Shown here one piece after another: positions 17,441-26,193 of a stretch of 64,000 bases of DNA. The notes below the pieces were generated by a model. That model was not told where the DNA came from, ran no database searches, and saw only the letters and a list, made by a program, of their open reading frames with translations. This stretch comes from Woeseiaceae bacterium (GTDB taxonomy: Bacteria > Pseudomonadota > Gammaproteobacteria > Steroidobacterales > Woeseiaceae). The position numbers were made by a program, and so were the translations under genes. Within the stretch, counting starts at the first letter, position 1; each line of letters begins with the position of its first letter. The DNA is taken from NCBI GenBank assembly GCA_021773115.1, contig JAJFKS010000017.1, positions 339,838 to 403,837 of the forward strand, written 5' to 3'.

Positions 17441-18316
17441 ATGAGGAACTGCAGTAAGAGTAGGTACTGGGTATTTGTCAGCACAATTGTCGCGATCATT
17501 TTTCAAACCGCGACATTTGCAGGCGAAGTAAGACTACCAAGCGACACCCGGGTGTATGTCGAGACGATTGAAGGGCTAGTAGCAAAAGGTGGAAGAGTTC
17601 GCCAAGGCGATCTCGTCAGATCGAAGGTTTGGCGGGATGTGGTCGTCGGTAGCACAGTAGTCATTGCTGCTGGTACACCCGTGATTGCTCGTGTCGATGA
17701 CGTGAGCGCGCGTAGCATAGCTGGCGTTAAGGGGAAGATGACGATTGGTGCTTACGAAACTGAAAGCGTTGATGGTCAGACAATTCAGCTTAGTGGTGGG
17801 TATGGTAAGGAAGGCAAGGGTCGAATGGCGCTTTCCATTGTCGGCGCAGTTATTTTCTTGCCTCTCATTTTCATACCTGGCAGTCCGGCAGAAATGCCAG
17901 CGGGCAGCGTATTTGATTCTTACATTGATAGAAGTTGGCAGATTAGTGTTGAGGACGCTCCCAAGAATCGAGTGGTCGATCTGACCGCGCTATCGCTAGA
18001 CGAGATCTCCGCTGAGCTGCTGTATGACAAACTTCAGGAAGAAGAAAAGCCCAAACACTTCGAGTTCCTTGTAGTTATTCCTGATTCTGTCCCACATGAT
18101 TTGGTAATTGATCGAATTAATGGCCAGGCAATTAAAGCGGTGAAGCTCAAGTCAATATCAGAAGTGGCAGAAGACGACGAGATAACGATTAACGCGACGG
18201 TGAAGATCAAGACCCTCATTAAGAAGTTTCAAAAGGGCATAAATACGATCGAGATATCCTACTGGGATGGAGATGACCGGGTTTCAACCGAGGTTGTCGT
18301 GAACATTCAGATCTAG
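17441..18316 (+). CDS. exported protein of unknown function with membrane segment
   Basis: This 291-residue protein starts at an ATG with a strong Shine-Dalgarno (GGAGGAGGGG); an in-frame start at 17405 lacks one. It has a signal peptide ending near TFAGEV, a beta-rich first half (VRLPSDTRVYVETIEGLV, GSTVVIAAGTPVIARV) resembling domains that set a conjugal-transfer or pilus-type TraB/TrbI-like barrel, a hydrophobic segment near 130-155 (ALSIVGAVIFLPLIFIPG), and a Lys/Asp-rich C-terminal domain of Ig-like strands. No family can be named with confidence. It is the last gene of unit A. Confidence 0.7.
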   Translation: MRNCSKSRYWVFVSTIVAIIFQTATFAGEVRLPSDTRVYVETIEGLVAKGGRVRQGDLVRSKVWRDVVVGSTVVIAAGTPVIARVDDVSARSIAGVKGKMTIGAYETESVDGQTIQLSGGYGKEGKGRMALSIVGAVIFLPLIFIPGSPAEMPAGSVFDSYIDRSWQISVEDAPKNRVVDLTALSLDEISAELLYDKLQEEEKPKHFEFLVVIPDSVPHDLVIDRINGQAIKAVKLKSISEVAEDDEITINATVKIKTLIKKFQKGINTIEISYWDGDDRVSTEVVVNIQI

Positions 18317-18396
18317 TGGAATCGAGCCAACCTTTGTTGGCTTGCAGGTTGGGTAAAATCAAGGCTCATCCTTAAGCCATTGATAATACACAAGTA

Positions 18397-18419
18397 TTGG
18401 TGGAGGTGGTGGGAATCGA
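18397..18419 (-). repeat. internal attachment-site copy of the ssrA 3' end (copy 2)
   Basis: Identical over 23 bases to 15544-15566 and 23342-23364. It separates units A and B. The bases on its left (CACAAGTA) differ from those left of copy 1 and copy 3, while those on its right resemble the right side of copy 1, as expected for a tandem insertion of two related elements. Confidence 0.9.
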
Positions 18420-18644
18420 GCATCGGCTACAGGCCTTTAGCTAAGCCATTTCAGCCGCAGTCGCATCGATAGTCACACACATATCTACACACAACCAGGA
18501 TGTGCTGGAAGAAAAACTGCTTCGCGTTCGGAAGCAATCTTCCAGGTGACAAACTGCTGGCAGTTTTCCGCTGACTTAACTCGGCCATTGGAGATAACAC
18601 GCCATTTGGGTATGTTATGTTTCGATTTTGCAAACGAACTATAG
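18420..18644. repeat. unit B leader with attI-like end
   Basis: Diverged copy of the unit A leader, one base longer. It ends in ACTATAG|TTAGGC, at which the cassette array begins. The minus strand holds the matching 14-codon frame at 18441-18482 (M-C-V-T-I-D, ending E-M-A-stop), with several synonymous differences from the unit A version. No full gene is seen. A promoter for the cassettes may lie here, but I cannot point to convincing -35 and -10 boxes. Confidence 0.7.
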
Positions 18645-19138
18645 TTAGGCGGCAGCGGAGAAATATCTTGATCGTTGAACGAATCCGAAACCAGACAGAA
18701 TCTGGGCAAGAGATTCCGAAACCTGAAGCAAAAGGTCAGTTTCTCGTTAAGGGGTGGGGTACGCGACGGGGCGAGCCTGCTCTAATTTATACGATCCCAA
18801 ATCACAAAAATCCGAGCAAACCACATCAAAAGGGGATTGCGACGTCCGAGTTCGCGGCCGCATATCGGGAGTTGACGAGCACCGGGGAATTGTCTCGATC
18901 CTGGTTCGATAAAAACCTTACCGCCTGCTCTAAAGAGGGCTCGTGCAATTTCACAACAATCGGAGGAATTTTCGAGCTCCTTGGCGAAGCGCGGTACTCG
19001 CAGCGTGGCATCTACAAGAAGGCCCGTTAAGGAAGTTCCAATGTGCCGCCTAACAAGGCGTTGCAACAGTCGTTTGACCATTGCCGCCCTTCGCTACCGC
19101 GCCGGTCAGCAATTGTCAAACGCTGGTAAGCTAGAACG
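18645..19138. mobile_element. integron-type gene cassette 1 (unknown protein)
   Basis: The junction GTTAGGCGGC at 18644-18653 is the exact reverse complement of GCCGCCTAAC at 19045-19054, the left end of the attC-like site that closes the segment. This is the relation expected between the start and the attC R'' box of one integrated cassette. The segment holds one gene in the plus direction, 120 codons, starting 23 bases after the junction, with the stop 14 bases before the attC. Confidence 0.75.
18668..19030 (+). CDS. small cassette-encoded protein of unknown function
   Basis: The TTG at 18668 has GGAG 7 bases upstream and gives 120 residues; an in-frame ATG at 18617 lies upstream of the cassette junction in the leader and is unlikely to be used. 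The protein is basic and soluble, with segments IPKPEAKGQFLVKGWGTRRG and NFTTIGGIFELLG. I do not recognise it. Its setting between an attI-like junction and an attC-like site is typical of integron cassette genes, most of which are unknown. Confidence 0.7.
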   Translation: MIVERIRNQTESGQEIPKPEAKGQFLVKGWGTRRGEPALIYTIPNHKNPSKPHQKGIATSEFAAAYRELTSTGELSRSWFDKNLTACSKEGSCNFTTIGGIFELLGEARYSQRGIYKKAR

Positions 19139-19145
19139 TTAGAAC
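19045..19145. repeat. attC-like recombination site 1
   Basis: R'' GCCTAAC with L'' AAGGCGTTGCA at the left, L' GGTAAGCTAGAAC with R' GTTAGAAC (19138-19145) at the right, about 100 bases in all. The interior folds on itself: CGTTTGACCATTGC pairs with GCAATTGTCAAACG with one mismatch. Length, box order and imperfect inner symmetry fit integron attC sites. Confidence 0.7.
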
Positions 19146-19949
19146 ATCCTCGTACAAGTAAGGGGGGAAATAACATGGCAAGATGCACAGCACCTGTACG
19201 TGGACATAGTTCAGCGTCCGCAGCCGCACGTTGTCCTGCATGCCGTTACAAAAGTAGCCATTATAGTGGGTACGGCTCGTCCTACTCTTCGTATGGCGGT
19301 AGTCGGAGCAGCTACGCCAGCAGCGGTGGTGGTACGTCGAGCAGCAGCGCAAGGCCTCGCTGGTCGAGATCAGGTTCGTCTGTGTCTTACACACGCGCTC
19401 AAGTTCAGTCACTCACGCCTATCCGAGACGCCGTTGAAACTCGAGCTGCGGCGCAACCTGATCTTCGTGACGCTTTCCTGTGTCACGCGTGGGATGACCG
19501 CAAAGGGCCAGCCAAAGAGTTACATGATTTGCTTGAGGCCGCTGGTGTCAAAATTTGGTTCAGCGAGAAGGACCTTGGACTCGGCGTTCCAATGATGCGC
19601 GCCATTGACAAGGGTTTAGCGAATTGTCGAGTAGGGCTTGTTTTGGTCACCCCTGCGATGCTGGATCGCCTACCAAAAGAGAGCGTCGCTGATAAAGAAC
19701 TTTCAGCACTGCTGGCGGGTAACCAGCTCGTTCCCATTGTGCACAACACTACATATGAAGCTCTACGCAATGTAAGCCCTTTACTCGCGTCCAGAACGGG
19801 TTTGGATACTTCAGAAGATTCAATGACAGTAGTTGCAGAAAAAATAGCCGAGTTGGTCGCGGTTTAACTCAACGGCCTTAAGTTCTAACAGGGCGTTGCA
19901 CAGGACGTTTGACCCGCTGTCTTTTTTTGCTATCGCAGGAACGGGAAAG
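19139..19949. mobile_element. integron-type gene cassette 2 (TIR protein)
   Basis: The cassette starts with GTTAGAAC and its closing site starts with GTTCTAAC (19882-19889), its exact 8-base reverse complement, as required for a cassette excised by recombination at R'. It contains a single gene in the same direction as cassette 1, filling most of its length, with its start 30 bases from the junction. Confidence 0.75.
19175..19867 (+). CDS. TIR-domain protein with N-terminal Cys/His motif
   Basis: This 230-residue protein has AAGGGGGGA upstream of its ATG. Residues 1-25 hold a putative zinc site (Cys4, His11, Cys20, Cys23), then a Ser/Gly/Tyr-rich flexible linker to about residue 70, then a TIR domain (about 97-225): box 1 DAFLCHAWDD, BB loop WFSEKDLGLG (129-137), and DKELSALL where Glu175 aligns with the catalytic Glu of NAD-cleaving TIRs. 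Bacterial TIRs often deplete NAD or make cyclic ADP-ribose signals in phage defence. The gene sits alone in an integron-like cassette, so it could be a single-gene defence or effector; activity is inferred. Confidence 0.88.
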   Translation: MARCTAPVRGHSSASAAARCPACRYKSSHYSGYGSSYSSYGGSRSSYASSGGGTSSSSARPRWSRSGSSVSYTRAQVQSLTPIRDAVETRAAAQPDLRDAFLCHAWDDRKGPAKELHDLLEAAGVKIWFSEKDLGLGVPMMRAIDKGLANCRVGLVLVTPAMLDRLPKESVADKELSALLAGNQLVPIVHNTTYEALRNVSPLLASRTGLDTSEDSMTVVAEKIAELVAV

Positions 19950-19957
19950 TTAGACAC
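19882..19957. repeat. attC-like recombination site 2
   Basis: R'' GTTCTAAC, L'' AGGGCGTTGCA, and an R'-like GTTAGACAC at 19949-19957, about 75 bases. The left half matches the other sites (CAGGACGTTTGACC), but the right half is poorly symmetrical (CTTTTTTTGC, GGAACGGG), so the site may be damaged. Confidence 0.55.
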
Positions 19958-19974
19958 TGAGGAGCCTGTCAAAT

Positions 19975-20077
19975 GCCGCCTAACAAAGCGCTGCACCAGC
20001 CACTTGACCCAGCCCGCCTTGCGCTGCCGCTCCAGGCGGACTGGGTCAAGTGCTGGTAAGCTTGAGCCTTACGAGGC
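19975..20077. repeat. attC-like recombination site 3, degenerate right box
   Basis: R'' GCCGCCTAAC with L'' AAAGCGCTGCA, then a very strong hairpin: CCAGCCACTTGACCCAG with CTGGGTCAAGTGCTGG, and L' GGTAAGCTTGAGC. The R' box has decayed to CTTACGA (20068-20074) where GTTAGxx is expected, so recombination here is probably lost. Only 18 bases separate it from site 2, so any cassette between them holds no gene. Confidence 0.65.
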
Positions 20078-20109
20078 CCGTCGTCATTGGATGCCAATCC
20101 AAAATAAAT

Positions 20110-20122
20110 AGGGTCAGAGCCC
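20110..20122. repeat. GGGTCAGAGCCC palindrome, copy 4 (variant)
   Basis: Diverged copy preceded by AAATA and followed by TTTTTC, 32 bases after attC-like site 3. Confidence 0.7.
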
Positions 20123-20175
20123 TTTTTCGGTCTTGACAGTCACACTGTCGGCGAACACGAATGACTAGAAGAAAT

Positions 20176-20188
20176 GGGGTCAGACCCC
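20176..20188. repeat. GGGGTCAGACCCC palindrome, copy 5
   Basis: Perfect copy preceded by AAGAAAT and followed by CTTTTTCCTGAGAAG. Confidence 0.85.
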
Positions 20189-20216
20189 TTTTTCCTGAGA
20201 AGCTCCTTCAAGAAAT

Positions 20217-20229
20217 GGGGTCAGACACC
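20217..20229. repeat. GGGGTCAGACACC palindrome, copy 6 (variant)
   Basis: Second unit only 41 bases after copy 5, again preceded by AAGAAAT and followed by TTTTCC. The pair gives the paired arrangement often seen for short palindromic repeats dispersed by a transposase acting in trans. Confidence 0.75.
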
Positions 20230-20573
20230 TTTTCCAGGACCCTGACTTCGCAGGTGGCCCACCGAAGCCGCCCTTCCTCGCGATTCACCGCGACATAGTT
20301 GAACGGCGTAAAGACGGAGCATTGTGGCGAAGGCCATATCGACGCTGCGTTGTTGGCACGCCATTGACGGAAATGCTCGACAGACCTTGGGAACGGATAA
20401 CTGAGCCAGGTAATGACGAAAAAGACACGTTCAAAGCAGAAAAGTGACGCACAAACGGCCTCGAAGGGTCGCGAATCTGCACAGGGCGAAGCCGAACAAT
20501 CCAATCAATTCAAGCGGTTAGCTGTCGGCGCACCCGTTCGTGTGTCCCGATTGGACTCTTTTGTCACCGGCAC

Positions 20574-20615
20574 TGTAAAAATGACCCCCTGACGGCAACA
20601 TAAAATTGACCCCCC
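20574..20615. repeat. left end of the IS21-family element
   Basis: Starts TGTAAAAATGACCCCC and continues with ACGGCAACATAAAATTGACC, an inverted match to the right-end boxes at 22499-22561. Confidence 0.8.
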
Positions 20616-20651
20616 TGTAAGGTACGCGCTTCGGCATAAACGGGGCGCGAG

Positions 20652-22473
<1,822 letters not shown>

Positions 22474-22498
22474 GCTTTATTTATTAATCATCGTGCGA

Positions 22499-22561
22499 GG
22501 GGGTCAATTTTATCTTGCCGTTTAGGTACCCAAAGGGGTCAGTTTTATGTTGCCGTTGACA
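22499..22561. repeat. right end of the IS21-family element
   Basis: Two boxes, GGGGGTCAATTTTATCTTGC and GGGGTCAGTTTTATGTTGC, each extended by CGTT, inverted with respect to the left end and finishing in GACA. Confidence 0.8.
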
Positions 22562-22563
22562 CT

Positions 22564-22750
22564 TTGAAAGCATGTAGGTCCGAACTCGGCAAGCTTTACA
22601 GGGAGTCGCGCAAGCGAGCTGGCCGCTTTCCTTTGCCGCTCGAGGCGAAGCGCCTTCAACGGTATCCGCAATGCGATCGAGATGGAAGAGCTCGAAAAAC
22701 GCCTGAAGGAACTCGAGGAACGGCTTCCGAACCGGCGTGGCGGCTGTTGA
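22564..22750 (+). pseudogene. frameshifted small coiled-coil gene next to the IS
   Basis: One frame reads SELGKLYRESRKRAGRF and then a different frame continues FNGIRNAIEMEELEKRLK and ends before a TGA at 22748-22750. Together they look like a short helical protein (about 60-100 residues) of a type that often accompanies phage-related or plasmid genes. The 5' part appears to be cut off at the IS end at 22561. It is broken by the truncation and the frameshift. Confidence 0.45.
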
Positions 22751-22908
22751 TTGGGCTTTCTCGTAATCGGCCATTTGCGGGAAAGTCGCGGCCCGCAGAC
22801 TTAGCAATATCAGACCCCTTGCCGAGGACGACAGACGAATGAGTGTATATCCAGACGGTGAATTCAACGTCATGTTGGCAGGGCCGGTTGAGCGGGGGAA
22901 TAACCGGG

Positions 22909-23175
22909 TCACTTCGGGACATAGCAACCCGATTCCTGCATTCTGTCGTCAATGTACCCCATCAGGGCACCATTGCCGCGTCCGGTCCGATTCCGTTGAG
23001 CGTCGCTATTGCGGTCTGAAATATTGAATTCACGTTGAAGGCCATTACAGTCCCGATCACTGGCCATGCGATCGATGCGCTGCTTTACCGATGGACTATA
23101 TTTGGACCAGTCGACGCCGGGAGCTGGGCCGCATCCTGCAAGTAGTACGCTGACAATGATTGTTAATAGCCGCAT
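22909..23175 (-). CDS. small lipoprotein of unknown function
   Basis: An 88-residue protein with a clean lipoprotein signal ending LLAGC (Cys15), followed by a short polar domain with two Cys in the mature part (SDRDCNGLQ and ESGCYVPK) that could form a disulfide. It is the island gene closest to ssrA. No family is recognised. The region between it and ssrA (23176-23341) shows no gene, in particular no integrase. Confidence 0.6.
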   Translation of the reverse strand: MRLLTIIVSVLLAGCGPAPGVDWSKYSPSVKQRIDRMASDRDCNGLQREFNISDRNSDAQRNRTGRGNGALMGYIDDRMQESGCYVPK

Positions 23176-23341
23176 CCCACAACTATAGCAGGGCGACTAA
23201 ATAGTGGCGCGCTGGCAGTTGGGGCCGCCGGCGTCGGCCACTTCACGCGGTGCAAAACCGTGCGGGAGGCGACTCATCTATGGCAGGTTGTATGGTGGGA
23301 CTTCTGAAATATTCCTGTAAATAACTGAAATCCTTAAATAA

Positions 23342-23364
23342 TTGGTGGAGGTGGTGGGAATCGA
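23342..23364 (-). repeat. attachment-site copy within intact ssrA (copy 3)
   Basis: The core within the true ssrA gene, covering the last 21 tmRNA bases including CCA plus two bases beyond. Only here does the sequence continue into a full tmRNA (TTCGA preceded by GTGG on the minus strand). Confidence 0.9.
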
Positions 23365-23704
23365 ACCCACGTCCGCAAGACCTACGCTACGAGCTCTACA
23401 TGCTTATTCCGTCATTAATCTCACTGCAGGCTACCCGACGGGCAGGGAAAACTTACAGCCAGCTCAGTAATTGTTTAACAGATCAGACCCTGAACACGCC
23501 CTCACTGCGGTCCTGTGTAGATGACTCCTGGGATCCGGACGCACAGGCACGTACCGGGCAGAAGGCTTCAAACTGGTTTTTAAGCAGCTAAAGCGTAGTT
23601 GTCGTCGTTGGCAACTATAAGTTTTACAGTTGGATTTACGAGGTACTCTGTCCCTCGGCATGCACTCGGAGTTTCGCGACCCACGTCGAAGCCATGTCAC
23701 CCCC
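23344..23704 (-). ncRNA. ssrA: transfer-messenger RNA (tmRNA)
   Basis: The minus strand begins GGGGGTGACATGGCTTCGAC (tmRNA 5' acceptor half) and ends with the T-arm GGTTCGATTCC and the acceptor CACCTCCACCA. The tag reading frame at 23580-23612 encodes ANDDNYALAA followed by stop, the usual AxxxxYALAA form, preceded by the resume-codon context TATAGTT. About 361 nt is normal for one-piece tmRNA. With SmpB, whose gene is upstream on the same strand, it rescues stalled ribosomes and tags nascent chains for proteolysis. Its 3' end serves as the island integration site and stays functional because the element restores it. Confidence 0.96.
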
Positions 23705-23714
23705 GTGTCGCTCT

Positions 23715-23742
23715 AGTGTAGGGGGCAACAGCGGAATTACAA
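23715..23742 (-). promoter_or_regulatory. likely sigma-70 promoter of ssrA
   Basis: On the minus strand TTGTAA (23742-23737) and TACACT (23720-23715) are separated by 16 bases, and the tmRNA 5' end lies about 10 bases after the -10 box. Spacing and boxes fit a constitutive sigma-70 promoter. Confidence 0.6.
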
Positions 23743-23784
23743 GGTGCTGCTTCCTGATTTGGATGCTTTCGGCTCGGGTTTGGA

Positions 23785-24258
23785 CTATTTCTTCAATATT
23801 CGCGCTCGCTGCCGTTGCCAGTCCTGGTCCTTCTTATCCGCCCGCTTATCGTGCTGCTTCTTGCCTTTGGCAAGACCGAGTTCGAGTTTAGCGTTGCCTT
23901 TTTCCCAATGCAGATCGAGCGGCACAATGGCATAGCCTTTGCGCTCGACCGCTCCGGTCAGGCGATCCAGTTCGTGTCGATTGAGCAGCAGCTTCCGCGA
24001 TCTTGTCGGATTGGCTTTGATATGGGTTGACGTGCTTGTGAGCGGGGAAATATGTGCCCCTACCAGCCAGGCTTCGCCTTTTCGAAGGTTTACATAGGCT
24101 TCCGTGATCTGTGCTCGTCCGTCACGCAGGCTCTTGACCTCCCAACCCTCAAGGGCGAGGCCAGCCTCAAACTTGTGCTCAATAAAGTAGTCATGGCGTG
24201 CCCTGCGGTTGACCGCGATCAGTCTGTCTGACGATTTTTTGGTTTTGGAATGGCTCAT
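23785..24258 (-). CDS. smpB: SsrA-binding protein SmpB
   Basis: This 157-residue protein has the SmpB hallmarks: [20 protein letters not shown] near the start, [13 protein letters not shown], and a Lys/Arg-rich C-terminal tail ([19 protein letters not shown]) that enters the empty mRNA channel. It binds tmRNA and is needed for trans-translation. It lies about 80 bases upstream of ssrA on the same strand, a common arrangement. It is divergent from the transporter gene at 24372. Confidence 0.97.
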   Translation of the reverse strand: MSHSKTKKSSDRLIAVNRRARHDYFIEHKFEAGLALEGWEVKSLRDGRAQITEAYVNLRKGEAWLVGAHISPLTSTSTHIKANPTRSRKLLLNRHELDRLTGAVERKGYAIVPLDLHWEKGNAKLELGLAKGKKQHDKRADKKDQDWQRQRARILKK

Positions 24259-24371
24259 TAATTTGTCTGTAGCGCCGTGACCACGGCGTGCCGATTATAC
24301 GGCCTAAGCGTTGTCAGGCACCTGTTTTTGTATAAGAATCTCTGCTCTCACTGCCGATAAGAGAAAAAACA

Positions 24372-25742
24372 ATGCTTAAGCAGCAAGCCGGCGACGGAAA
24401 AAGAACTTCACTTCACGGAAACTGGTCGTCTCGAATGGCCTTCATTCTGGCCGTGACCGGATCTGCGGTCGGGCTGGGAAACAACTGGAAGTTTCCGTAT
24501 ATCGCCGGGCAAAACGGCGGCGGTGCTTTCGTCCTGGTTTATTTGATTTGTGTTGTTGCGATCGGCATGCCGGTGATGATGTCGGAAATCCTGATCGGAC
24601 GCCGTGGTCGACGCAACCCGGTTTCAACGATGGAACTGCTGGGTAAGGAAGAGGGCAGCTCGGGCAAGTGGCGCTGGGTCGGTAGTTTGAGCGTGCTCGC
24701 GGGCATACTGATCTTGTCTTACTACAGCGTGATCGCTGGGTGGACACTGGCCTACGTTGTCAAGAGTGCCGCCGGTGTGTTCGTCGGCGCAAGCTCGGAG
24801 ATGGTTGAATCCGAATTTAATGCATTTGTCGGCAGTTGGCAGCTTGTCGGTTTCTGCCACACCTTGTTCATGGCGCTTGCCGTGTTCGTTGTGGCGCGCG
24901 GTGTCGAAAGAGGGCTGGAGAGGGCCGTGAAGTTCATGGTTCCTGCGCTTCTTTTCCTGATGCTGGTTTTACTTGGCTACTCGATTAATTCGGGCCATTT
25001 CGGCGAGGGCGTCTCATTCATGTTTACGGCGGACTGGTCCAGGTTGACCTGGGGCAGCGTGCTGGCGGCTTTAGGCCAGGCATTTTTTACCTTGAGTATC
25101 GGCATGGGTGCGATCATGGCTTACGGTGCGTATCTGCCCGAGGAGACGTCTATTACCGGCGCTTCGGCGGCAGTCGTCACGGCCGATACGGCGATTGCCA
25201 TACTCGCCGGGCTGGCGATTTTCCCGCTCGTGTTTGCGAATGGTCTCAATCCCGCCGACGGACCCGGACTGGTTTTCGATACGCTGCCTTTGGCATTTGG
25301 CCAAATGGCTGGCGGGATGTTCTTCTCGACCATATTTTTCGTGCTGCTTTCATTTGCCGCATGGACGTCAGCGATCGGGCTGATGGAGCCGGCTGTTGCA
25401 TGGATTGTTGAACGCTTAAATCGCACGCGAGCAGAAGCCGCGTTGATCATAGGTGGAGCGATTTGGGTCATTGGATTTGGATCTGTGCTGTCTTTCAACG
25501 TGCTATCGGATGTGAAATTCCTGGCAGGAACGATCTTCGATAATGTGGACTACCTGACCAGCAACATCATGTTGCCTCTGGGCGGCCTGATGATCACGAT
25601 TTTTGCGGGCTGGGTCATGTGCCGAAACTCAACATCGGATGAACTCGGAGGCTCGGGTGGTTTATACAAGGCCTGGCGGTTGCTGGCTCGGTATGTCGCG
25701 CCAATTGGTATTCTAATCGTGCTGTTCAACGCGGTGAGCTAA
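24372..25742 (+). CDS. sodium-dependent transporter, NSS (SNF) family
   Basis: A 456-residue integral membrane protein with about 11-12 hydrophobic segments. The NSS signature is in TM1 (ILAVTGSAVGLGNNWKFPYI, the unwound Na+/substrate site, where many members have NIWRFPY), followed by GGGAFVLVYL. Bacterial members import amino acids, such as tryptophan, tyrosine or leucine, with Na+. The substrate is not predictable here. It stands between smpB and ratA, which are usually closer neighbours, with an 10-base gap to ratA, so it may drive that operon. Confidence 0.9.
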   Translation: MLKQQAGDGKRTSLHGNWSSRMAFILAVTGSAVGLGNNWKFPYIAGQNGGGAFVLVYLICVVAIGMPVMMSEILIGRRGRRNPVSTMELLGKEEGSSGKWRWVGSLSVLAGILILSYYSVIAGWTLAYVVKSAAGVFVGASSEMVESEFNAFVGSWQLVGFCHTLFMALAVFVVARGVERGLERAVKFMVPALLFLMLVLLGYSINSGHFGEGVSFMFTADWSRLTWGSVLAALGQAFFTLSIGMGAIMAYGAYLPEETSITGASAAVVTADTAIAILAGLAIFPLVFANGLNPADGPGLVFDTLPLAFGQMAGGMFFSTIFFVLLSFAAWTSAIGLMEPAVAWIVERLNRTRAEAALIIGGAIWVIGFGSVLSFNVLSDVKFLAGTIFDNVDYLTSNIMLPLGGLMITIFAGWVMCRNSTSDELGGSGGLYKAWRLLARYVAPIGILIVLFNAVS

Positions 25743-25752
25743 AGCTGCAGTA

Positions 25753-26184
25753 ATGCGAAGAGTGAGTCGCAGTGCGCTGGTACGGTATTCTGCAGAGCAG
25801 ATGTATGCGTTGGTTGAGGATGTACTGGCGTACCCGGATTTCCTGCCTTGGTGTACGGCTGCAATCGTCCACTCTCAGAACGCCAGTGAGATCGATGCAA
25901 GCCTGGAATTGCAACGCGGTGCGATTCGCAAATCGTTTCGTACACGCAATACGCTGAACCCCGGCAACGCCATGAAACTCGAACTCATCGGTGGGCCGTT
26001 CAGGCATTTGGAAGGCGTCTGGCTGTTTGAGCAGCTGGGTACGGACGGCAGCAAAGTATCACTCGATCTTGAATTTGAATTCGAGAGTCGCATCACCGAT
26101 GCATTATTTGGTGGTTTTTTCGAGGAAACCTGCAATTCTCTGGTGGACTCGTTCACGAAGCGTGCCGACGCAATTTACGGCTGA
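25753..26184 (+). CDS. ratA: RatA-type START-domain protein (coenzyme Q-binding/ribosome-associated)
   Basis: A 143-residue START/polyketide-cyclase-like domain protein beginning VSRSALVRYSAEQMYALVEDVLAYPDFLPW-type sequence, the standard opening of the RatA/YfjG and Coq10 group. E. coli RatA was described as blocking 70S assembly, while Coq10 homologues bind ubiquinone; which role applies is open. It is directly followed by rnfH (9-base gap), the conserved pair, close to smpB and bamE. Confidence 0.9.
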   Translation: MRRVSRSALVRYSAEQMYALVEDVLAYPDFLPWCTAAIVHSQNASEIDASLELQRGAIRKSFRTRNTLNPGNAMKLELIGGPFRHLEGVWLFEQLGTDGSKVSLDLEFEFESRITDALFGGFFEETCNSLVDSFTKRADAIYG

Positions 26185-26193
26185 ACAAAACTG

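Larger units (their letters stand above)
20078..20573. other. gene-free stretch with three GGGGTCAG palindromes
   Basis: Between the attC-like array and the IS21-family element. Apart from palindromes at 20110, 20176 and 20217 I see no convincing gene on either strand; open frames here have no Shine-Dalgarno and no recognisable motif. It is probably eroded sequence. Confidence 0.6.

Noticed and set aside
20208..20504. A 98-codon minus-strand frame before the IS21-family element
   Set aside because: It ends inside a GGGGTCAG palindrome, has no Shine-Dalgarno and no protein-like conservation that I can recognise.
20510..20525. TTCAAGCGGTTAGCT, resembling the right half of an attC site
   Set aside because: No matching R''-L'' half or hairpin lies at a suitable distance to the left, so it is probably chance.
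22808..22822. ATCAGACCCCTTG as a further GGGGTCAGACCCC copy
   Set aside because: Only the right half matches and the usual flanks are missing.
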